This document shows, one piece after another, positions 56,098 to 64,000 of a DNA stretch of 64,000 nucleotides. Made by a program: the position numbers and the translations under genes. The notes beneath the pieces are model-generated. The model was not told where the DNA came from. It did no database searches and saw nothing but the letters and a program-made list of their open reading frames with translations. Every line of letters begins with the position of its first letter. Within the stretch, counting starts at the first letter, position 1. This stretch comes from Forficula auricularia (Eukaryota; Arthropoda; Insecta; Dermaptera; Forficulidae), in assembly GCA_024734495.1 (NCBI GenBank), contig JALMQS010000068.1, forward strand, positions 496,001 to 560,000, read 5' to 3'.

Positions 56098-56704
56098 ATA
56101 CAATATTGTTTTTATTTTCAGGAAATTTTCTCTGGAGAGAGACGGACTGGTAGAAATTTCTGGTAAGTAATGGAAGTCAGCCCAGGTGTAGTGAGGAAAG
56201 AAAAAATTAACACATATCCCAATAAGGCGTAATTTATTGGATTCCTTCCTCCTTTCCTTTCAAACAGACGTTTCGGAGGATTCTTCCCTCCTTCTTTGAG
56301 GGTTTCAAGAGGTCAATATATATAGGAAACAAATAAAATGCTTCCTTCCTCTCTCCACAGCAGTCTTTAAAACTTTTTTCTTCCTTAGCAGAAGCATATA
56401 GAAGAACAATTTTTTTTCTTCCTATAATTAATTAAGAAAAGGGGAAAAATTTCTATGCTTCTGCTAAGGAAGAAAAAAGTTTTAAACACTGCTGTGGAGA
56501 GAGGAAAGAAGCATTTTATTTGTTTCCTTCATTGATCCCTTGAAACCCTGAAGAAGGAGGGAAGAATCCTCCGAAACGTCGTTTTGAAAGGAAAGGAGGA
56601 AGGATTCCAATAAATTACACCTTATTTGGATATGTATCAATTTTTTCTTTCCTCACTACCCCTGGACTGCCTTCCATTAATTTCAATTAAAAATACAATA
56701 TTGT
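56098..56704. mobile_element. Foldback element (family A), 12-bp target duplication
   Basis: atacaatattgt at 56098-56109 and 56693-56704. The arms match those at 2664 and 52798; the right junction is again CTTT/ATTTCAATTAAA. The right-arm motif (56548-56580, plus) is intact: CTGAAGA-A-GGAGG-loop-CCTCC-GAAACGTC. The left arm carries 13 extra bases before the GAAATTTTCTCTGG start. Confidence 0.75.
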
Positions 56705-57092
56705 ATCATTTGGAAAAAAAACATTTTGGAATAAGAAATAATATATTAAAAGGCAGAAGTATTATAAATCGACTTGTCTGCATTTTAGTGACGTTATTAT
56801 ATCATTGATTTAAACATCTGGAGGGCCTTGGGTAAATCCCAAAAACGAGACCAGAACACGGCATGTACTATACAGTTGCCCTCACTAATTTTAAAATTAC
56901 AAGCTTTCTGAAGGATATTGATCAATAGCAAACTCGTGGATTTAGCCGGCTTTGGAAAATCTTAATAGAGTGGCTTCAATCAATTAATTTTTTGGATGGT
57001 GATCATTCGTGCGCGAAAAATCATAATTCTGGCCCCATTACGAGCGGCCTACCAGGAAATTTCCGCCGGCCCAGTCCCCCAATAATATCGAT

Positions 57093-57312
57093 AATTAAAA
57101 AGCTAAGTGGATGAACTTGTTAAGTTGTATTTTTTAAAAAATGAGATTTCCCTTGGAAGAACACGTAGAGGATTCATTTTTTCATGTGCTTTGGTTTTAA
57201 CATAAGTATTCAGTAGAAAGATGAGAAGATATTATAATTTATAATAAATTTCTCTTTCCTCAAGCTTAAGCTATTTGTAACTTAATATGTTGATCCACTA
57301 AACTCTTCAATT
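57093..57312. mobile_element. Inverted-repeat element, copy 2 of the 51077 family
   Basis: AATTAAAAAGCTAAGTGGAT at left and its diverged inverse at right. Interior AT-rich and noncoding. Confidence 0.5.
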
Positions 57313-58661
57313 TGTGTACTGTTATACAAAAACTAAACTAAGTTATGAAATTCCAAGTCGATAGCTTTATACAAAGGGATAGATTATCAAGATTATTCTC
57401 TATTAGCATATTGAATCAAAAATACAAAAACTCATTTAGAATTCTAGCTTTTCTTGACTTGTGCCTGGCAAACTCATCTATAAGGCCATCAAAAATGCCC
57501 TGCCCGTAGCCAATGGTTTAATTTTATCACGCACACAGAGCACGTGAATCCTGGATTGTAGATGAAAGCTTTCGAAATGTCGTGCTACAGAAGAATGTTT
57601 AAGATTAAATGGATGGATAGATTTACAAATGAGCTAGTTATTTAAAAAATTAGAGAAAAGATAACAGTGTGGAAGGAACTGTGGAAGAGAAGAACTCAGA
57701 TGATAAGCCTGTGCCACGTTTAGACACCTAAGAATGCTAAGGAATATTTTAAAGGGTGAAGTGAGAAGAGGAAACCCTAGACTTGAGTTAAATTGAAAGT
57801 TTTTTGCCGAGAGTAGCAGAATTTTTATAAATTGAAGGAGGCTGAAATTCCAGCAGAAGACACACTCTTTTTATTGTCTCCTTCAATCTAGACTTGAGTA
57901 TTTTCTTCATATAATGAATTGATATGGGACGTGCGAATTTTAGAGAAGTGAAAGAGTTAGTATGGAATGCAGTTGAGAGGAAGCGGGTATCAAATCAGTC
58001 AGTTTTAGACTCTATGGTGTATACTCTATGATGAGGATTATTTGTTTTAATGAAATTCATGTAAGTAAGCATAATTTCATTGATAAGCTCCCACTCCTTC
58101 CTGTGTTAAAAATAATAAAATTGCCGACTTCCCCTCTTCGTCAAACCATAATACTACTTTTTCATTTAAAGTTCAATAATTACTAATCATTACACCATGG
58201 GCTTCGTATCCGCTTTTCACTATTATGAATAAGAGATAGCTCATCTTGAAATGTATGGCTCGAGTTTTCTGATTCTGTAATCAATGCATTATAGACTGTC
58301 TTCGTTTAGCCATTCAGCATCTTCGTTTCCATCCGCATCTTTAATTATGCATATTTGGTCTCGCCCGAGCAGATATATAAATTGGACGAATTTTTCAGAT
58401 CTAAATTATTTATGTATCTCTTGCTTTTGATATAAGTTTTTCATATGAAAATTGGCCGATTTCTAAGAGTAATGGTAAAGATCACAATGACGTAGGTAAA
58501 TAAATATAAATAATATAACTATATAAATAAATATAGTATAAAAGTAATTTTAATGATTTAAATAATATTCTTTTAAAAATATTCATTACTTTGTAGTTTT
58601 TACCTTAGGTAAGACTTTTAATTTCCTCCTACTCTCTTTGTCAACAAAAATAAGGAAATAC
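57313..58661. other. Intergenic, mostly unassigned
   Basis: 57790-57895 is related to the flank of the foldback at 11216-11470 in reverse. No gene found in the remainder. Confidence 0.4.
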
Positions 58662-59394
58662 TTAAGGTAGTTGTTTCAGTATAAGGGTTTTCTTAGGATT
58701 TTTTTTGAAATTTAGAAAGATTATTATTTAAATACTTCTGCATCGATTGGTGCGAAAACGAAATTTATGAACAATATAGTTCCTGAGATATTAAACAGAT
58801 AGTTTTTTAGACTCCTAACTAAATTCCAAAGAGAGAGTTTTTCAGACTCTTATACATTGCACTATACGGGATACCGGAAAGTTTACATACATATTTAATT
58901 TTAATTAAGAAACTCTTCTTACCATTGTTATAAAAAACTAAACCAACATTAAACAATAACTAATACATTTTTTAACAAAATTTTAATTCATAGTTATAAC
59001 ACTGTTTCTGAGATAATAATGAATAAATAATGAAAAATTTACACTAAAAACAAGCTGGCAACAAAGCATTTATTTAACCTAAAAAGTGGATTAACTTTAG
59101 TACTTTGTTGACGTTTTTTCGCTTCAGCCATTGTCGCAACAGCATTTAATCGTTTATTAAGAACTTTTTATTTAATAAATCGACCTTTATAATGTATTTT
59201 CTCTGTCATTTCTATGATAAAAATATTCAAGCTCGGACAATGTTGCCAGATTTGCCAAGCGAAAACGGGATTGGCTAGTAGTGGTACACAAACAGGAAAA
59301 AGTTTTGGGCTTATGAATTATGAATCCTTATTGTCTGTTCTATATACTCTAGCATTAACTTTTTGCTAGTATTGACTTGAAACAACTACCTTAA
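58662..59394. mobile_element. TTAA-type element with perfect 17-bp ends
   Basis: TTAAGGTAGTTGTTTCA at 58662-58678 is perfectly inverted at 59378-59394. The outer TTAA on each side fits a TTAA target duplication. The ends resemble those of the smaller MITEs at 11124, 47957 and 63686 but the interior differs. No transposase frame. Confidence 0.7.
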
Positions 59395-59399
59395 CCCCT

Positions 59400-59530
59400 A
59401 AACCCGTAATACTTAAAAGGCCCCTAATAAGATGCAACCTCTAGGCCAGGAGACCCCTGCATTGAGAAAAGAAGAAATTTCAGGGGTTGGGTTGGAGTCG
59501 AATGTGCCTATAAAGAGAAAGAAAGTTTCT
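59400..59530 (-). repeat. LINE 3' fragment, relative of 47040-47120
   Basis: ATGCAACCTCTAGGCCAGGAG, GAGAAAAGAAGAAATTT and GGGTTGG.T.GAGTCGAA follow the order seen at 47055-47150. Too short and decayed to translate. Confidence 0.5.
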
Positions 59531-60370
59531 AGGCACAATTTGAAAAATAATAATAATAAAGTTATTTTCAACAAAATTTAATTAAATACTATAAAGAAGA
59601 TTAACATATAACAAATTGGTTAATATATTTTCAATTTAGATTCTAGAGAAGTATTATATTATTACTTGTTTTTTGTTCATCATTTACAAATTAAAAATTT
59701 TAAAAATTAATACTTTCGAAAGAAAAAAGAAAATTGAGCGACGAAACTATTAACAATCACAAAGTTACAAAAAAAAACTTAGAAAATATTGTTAAAATTA
59801 AAAAAAAAAAATATGAACAGAATTGATTGAAAAAAAAATTAAATAAATATATATATATATTTTTTTTTAAAGTTTATACAATCTTACTACATTAAGTTTG
59901 GACATTTAAAGAGAAAAATTTCAATATCTCTTATTTATAATGCTTATAAATACGAAATTTTAATTAATATTTTGATATTATTTGTTTTTTCATCATGTTT
60001 AAAAATTTACAGACATAATTTCAAGTGTTTTTATATATAAATATAAAATTAAAACTTTAAAGAAAAGTAAAGACTGGAAAATAGATACATATAAAAAAAT
60101 TAGATTAAAAAATTACAAGGCCTTCCTTTTTTTCCAATCTCTCTATTTCGAAAGAAGAGAAGAGTTTTTTTAAATTAACAATTTTAATAAATCCATACTA
60201 ACAATTCATATACTGATATGTATAAGAATAATAATTATCATTTATAATTCCATTTTAATTCCAGGGAATTTTTACTAATTTCCTTAAATTTATCATCTCT
60301 CATGATAAATTTATATTAAGGACCAACGTTTTATTTCCAAAATATGTTAACTATTTTTCTTTTTTAAAAA
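59531..60370. other. Very AT-rich stretch, no gene
   Basis: Nothing beyond A/T runs. Confidence 0.5.
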
Positions 60371-60372
60371 TT

Positions 60373-60650
60373 ATTGGCGAAAATCGCAATAGGGGTGACA
60401 TCTATTTAGGATATAGAGAATTAATATGGCAATAGGGGTGACATCTATTTAGGATATAGAGAATTAATATGGCAATAGTGGTGACATCTATTTAGGATAT
60501 AGAGAATTAATATTTCAATGTAAAATCACCCCTAAACACTAAAGGTCCCTTTAAGGGAGAATAAAAAAATAAACAAACATATTCTTATGAGAAAAAAATG
60601 TTTTGTTTCCCCGTTAGCTTAAACTCTAGCGGGTGCTGATTTTCGCCAAT
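60373..60650. mobile_element. MITE-like unit with 13-bp ends and three 43-bp repeats
   Basis: ATTGGCGAAAATC (60373-60385) is perfectly inverted at 60638-60650. Inside the left end are three direct 43-bp copies starting at 60386, 60429 and 60472 (GCAATAGGGGTGACATC...). The copies differ at only a few positions. Confidence 0.55.
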
Positions 60651-60659
60651 ATCTATGTA

Positions 60660-61610
60660 AAAAAAAAGTAAAAAAAATCCACATTATATTTTTTCAACTT
60701 AATCTAGCTAATAGATTAAAAAAAGAAATTTATTTAAAATTATAAATAATCTTTAAAAAAAAAATAAATAAATAAAACTTAAAATTTTATTTTAAATAAA
60801 GAAAAAAGAACATTTTAAAAAAATTTACTTTTTTTTCTATGATAAATACTGATAAATAAAATATTTTTATGATTTATAATAGTTTTTTTATTTTTATGAT
60901 TATTATCATGATTATATTAGTTTACTTTTTGGCACATTATGGCAATATCTAAAAATTTTATTTCAAAAAAATAGAGCGATATAAAATTGAAAATTATATA
61001 AAACAATCTGAATCATAGTTCATATATAAAGATATAAATATACATTATAATATTTATACAGAGTTGGGAAGTATTTAAATTACATTTCAATTATTTAAGT
61101 CGAAAGTAATTTTTTTTGTTTACAAATAAATGAATTACATTTTTCAATTACAAATTACAATAGCTCAAATTTTCAGATTCCGGAACACAGTTCTACTCTC
61201 TTAGGCAGAGTAAACAATATTTATGATGATAACTCATAGAGATATAAAAGTAACTCTTGCTCTAATATTAGCCACTGACAAATATTTCAAAGTGGATAAA
61301 GATAGTATGATAAAAGGAGGCTACTCCAAGAATAATATAAAGTAATGAGCAGCTTTACCGTTTAATAAGAGCAATTATAAACAAACTTGAAATGACTATA
61401 GAATACCTTATGTTTCACATAAGATACATATATTTTTTTTTCGGTTTGTATAAAACCGCAAATGTCTAAATAGCCCCTGGGGACACTTATGGTATATGTG
61501 AACTGTTTATTTTGAAAGAATGGCAAGTCCATTTTCTTTTAAATAATATGTATATAATCAATTTTTGTCAAAATTAGATTTGCCCCACTTTGAAAAAATA
61601 AACGGCTCAT
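60660..61610. other. AT-rich stretch, no gene seen
   Basis: No coding frame. A possible old inverted structure was not resolved. Confidence 0.4.
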
Positions 61611-61616
61611 ATATAT

Positions 61617-62779
61617 ACCGAGTGAGTTTTTTATCTTGAGACAGTCTTATAACTCAAAAACAGTGCATTATATGGAAAAAAGTTTCAAATAAAAGTTTGT
61701 TATATCAAGGGGGAAACTAAACTACGCCACTATTTTCTGACACAGAACAAGCTTTCAAGGGAATTTCAAGTCTTCAAATATATAGGGTTCTATTAAAAAA
61801 ACAGAAGTTGACCTTGAAATACTCTTGAAAGCTTGTTCTGTGTCAACAAATAGTAGCGTAGTTTAGCTGAGGGTATTTCAAGATCAACTTCAAATATATA
61901 GGGTTCTATTATAAAACAGAAGTTGACCTTGAAATACTCTTGAAAGCTTGTTCTGTGTCAACAAATAGTAGCGTAGTTTAGCTTTCAAGGGTATTTCAAG
62001 GTCAACTTCAAATATATAGGGTTCTATTTAAAAACAGAAGTTGAGCTTGAAATACTCTTGAAAGCTTGTTCTGTGTCAACAAATAGTAGCGTAGTTTAGC
62101 TGAGGGTATTTCAAGATCAACTTCAAATATATAGGGTTCTATTATAAAAACAGAAGTTGACCTTGAAATACTCTTGAAAGCTTGTTCTGTGTCAACAAAT
62201 AGTAGCTAGTGTTAGCTTTCAAGGGTATTTCAAGGTCAACTTCAAATATATAGGGTTCTATTTAAAAACAGAAGTTGAGCTTGAAATACCCTTTGAAAGC
62301 TTGTTCTGTGTCAACAAATAGTAGCGTAGTTTAGCTTCGAGGGTATTTCAAGATCAACTTCAAATATATAGGGTTCTATTATAAAAACAGAAGTTGACCT
62401 TGAAACACTCTCGAAAGCTTGTTCTGTGTCAACAAATAGTAGCGTAGTTTAGCTTTCAAGGGTATTTCAAGGTCAACTTCAAATATATAGGGTTCTATTT
62501 AAAAAACAGAAGTTGAGCTTGAAATACCCTTGAAAGCTTGTTCTGTGTCAACAAATAGTAGCGTAGTTTAGCTTTCAAGGGTATTTCAAGGTCAACTTCA
62601 AATATATAGGGTTCTATTTAAAAACAGAAGTTGACCTTGAAATACCCTTGAAAGCTTGTTCTGTGTCAACAAATTGTAGCGTAGTTTTGTTTCCCCTTTG
62701 ATATAAACAAACTTTTTTCCATATAATGCAGTGTTTTTCAGTTATAAGACAGTCTCAAGATAAAAAAAACTCACCCGGT
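61617..62779. mobile_element. Inverted-repeat transposon enclosing a higher-order tandem array
   Basis: Ends ACCGAGTGAGTTTTTT (61617) and, inverted, ACCGGGTGAGTTTTTT (62779), with inverted similarity for about 110 bp (AGACAGTCTTATAACT, GTGCATTATATGGAAAAAAG). Between them about 8 units of 115-119 bp start at 61801, 61916, 62034, 62150, 62268, 62387, 62506 and 62624. Each unit contains its own inverted pair (GAAGTTGACCTTGAAATAC / complement), and units alternate between two forms. No coding frame. Confidence 0.75.
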
Positions 62780-63407
62780 ATATACATAAATTAAACAAAG
62801 GTTCATTTATCATTATTATTTTGTCTAACGATGGGGCATAATTGAGTAATTAATAATATAAATGAATTTTAGGAATTTAATTACACAATGAAATGTTGAT
62901 TGAATTACAATAAGCAAAAGTAATTTGTAATTAATAATTTAATTACCGAACAAGTTTTAATTTCTTTAACTCTGTATATATAAATATTTATAGTATATAT
63001 AAATATAAAAAAAATGTTAAAAGAAATCTATTGAGTGATACGTATCCGTATATCTGATAAAAATATCACTATTTTGGTTTTGTTTGTTTTTTTCATTCTT
63101 CGAAAGAAGAGTATGATTTTGAAATTGATATAATTTTTACAAGATTGTTAACTTGATTGGTCCTTAGTCTTTCCTATTTCTCATCATATGCCAAAGAAAA
63201 TTATTGTCAGAGATGTCGAATTGGAAGATAATTAGATGGAAATAATAATTATTAAAATAAATATACATAGAAAATAAAATTGAAGAGTAGTATTTGATTG
63301 ATGATTCAATTCTCTTAATAAATATGACTGAAAGTTGAGTATATTTTACAAAAAAAAGAGGTTTAGGTTTTTGCAGTCGTGGGCTGAAAACAAGCCCTGG
63401 AATGAGA

Positions 63408-63635
63408 TCAGGTGATTCGAGTGGAACCCACCACACTCGGCAAATGGCACTTGGCCAGAGAGAACATCTTATCACTAGTTGAGCCACGTTTGGCTATCCC
63501 TGGTCTGGCTGCAGCAGTTGCGAGCCACTCTTGACGACATAAACGAGCCAATCGAGATGCCCAGGGCCGGAATTTTTCATGGTTCATGGTGATACCGCGG
63601 GTCCTCAACGCTTCGGCAACTGCCCACAGCATTTT
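63408..63635 (-). CDS. Last coding exon of an unidentified host gene
   Basis: A strong acceptor (TTCTTTTTTTCTAG) at 63636-63649 is followed by AAA ATG CTG TGG..., giving KMLWAVAEALRTRGITM, a helical stretch with FRPWASRLARLCRQEW, a basic linker and STSDKMFSLAKCHLPSVV before TGA at 63408. Composition and codon use are clearly coding-like compared with the surroundings. The pattern of a short helix with RL..LC followed by a TS..M..LAK.H helix reminds me of the C-terminal segment of MTBP/treslin-like replication proteins, but this is a weak recollection and unverified. Upstream exons would lie beyond the window, past a TTAA MITE in the intron. Could also be a single-exon start at the ATG at 63632. 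Confidence 0.5.
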   Translation of the reverse strand, partial: KMLWAVAEALRTRGITMNHEKFRPWASRLARLCRQEWLATAAARPGIAKRGSTSDKMFSLAKCHLPSVVGSTRIT

Positions 63636-63685
63636 CTAGAAAAAAAGAAAACAAAATATTATTATTTTAAAATTAAAAAGAATTT

Positions 63686-64000
63686 AAGGAGGTTCTTTCG
63701 CGACAATCCACACAAAAAGTTTTAGCCTCGTAATCACTATAAATATGAACGGAACAAAGATTTTAGGTTATGTTTTTTGAACGTGACTGTAGCACTCACA
63801 CTACGAAATCTCTATATAGATACACACATCGTTTCCAAGCCATTGTGCTTTTATCCACTCCACTAAAAATAATCGCCCAAATATGTTTGTTTTTTATCAA
63901 AACTATGTGGTAAATAATTTCAATTTTTTTTTAAGTTACTCCGAATATATTATTCTAACAAATATTAGTTTTTCATCAAGATGGTGAAAGTCCTTCAATG
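63686..64000 (-). mobile_element. TTAA-type MITE, copy 3 (reverse, runs off the window)
   Basis: TTAA then GGAGGTTCTTTCGCGACAAT, matching in reverse the right ends of the copies at 11124 and 47957. The match continues to the window edge. It lies in the intron upstream of the exon at 63408-63635, 51 bases from the acceptor. Confidence 0.7.

Overview
This is an AT-rich eukaryotic window dominated by transposable elements and their relics. Genes are sparse and use introns, and the only recognisable conserved cellular protein is a SAP30-binding protein homologue. The repeat load (hAT, Helitron/Helentron-like, Ty3/Gypsy, LINE, tRNA-derived SINE, foldback elements) suggests an arthropod. A glycine-rich secreted protein gene would fit a crustacean such as a parasitic copepod, but the species cannot be proved from the sequence. 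There are two 100-base assembly gaps (14364-14463 and 31960-32059).

Layout. 0-8.6 kb: foldback elements, a degraded hAT element with a foldback nested in it, and a Helentron-like repeat. 8.6-10.3 kb (minus strand): a spliced gene for a glycine-rich secreted protein whose intron carries a small inverted-repeat element. 10.5-16 kb: SINE, a TTAA-flanked MITE and other repeats. 16.1-21.1 kb (minus): a Ty3/Gypsy retrotransposon with gag and pol in different frames. 21.7-23.6 kb and 30.7-32 kb: elements built from 119-bp tandem units, a conserved core and an ATCC microsatellite. 28.7-30.5 kb (minus): a LINE with ORF1 and a poly(A) tail but no ORF2. 34.3-37.3 kb: a chain of Helentron-like elements, one with the remains of a PIF1-type helicase. 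38.5-51.5 kb: SINE, three hAT elements with clean 8-bp target duplications, a hAT relic with the C-terminal transposase domain, LINE fragments, a long palindrome and a second TTAA MITE. 51.7-52.5 kb (minus): the SAP30BP homologue. 52.8-63 kb: foldbacks, G-rich repeats, a TTAA element, and a transposon with a two-unit higher-order tandem array between its inverted ends. 63.4-63.6 kb (minus): a terminal coding exon of an unidentified host gene.

The most interesting pattern is a small hairpin motif of the form CTGANGA-N-stem-GAAACG(T/C) that recurs more than ten times. It usually sits in both arms of foldback elements. Its stem sequence differs between families while base pairing is kept. This resembles the hammerhead ribozyme core known from Penelope-like retroelements. 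Several of these foldbacks have 12-17 bp target duplications, a variable 5' junction and a fixed 3' junction, which points to retrotransposition rather than cut-and-paste transposition.
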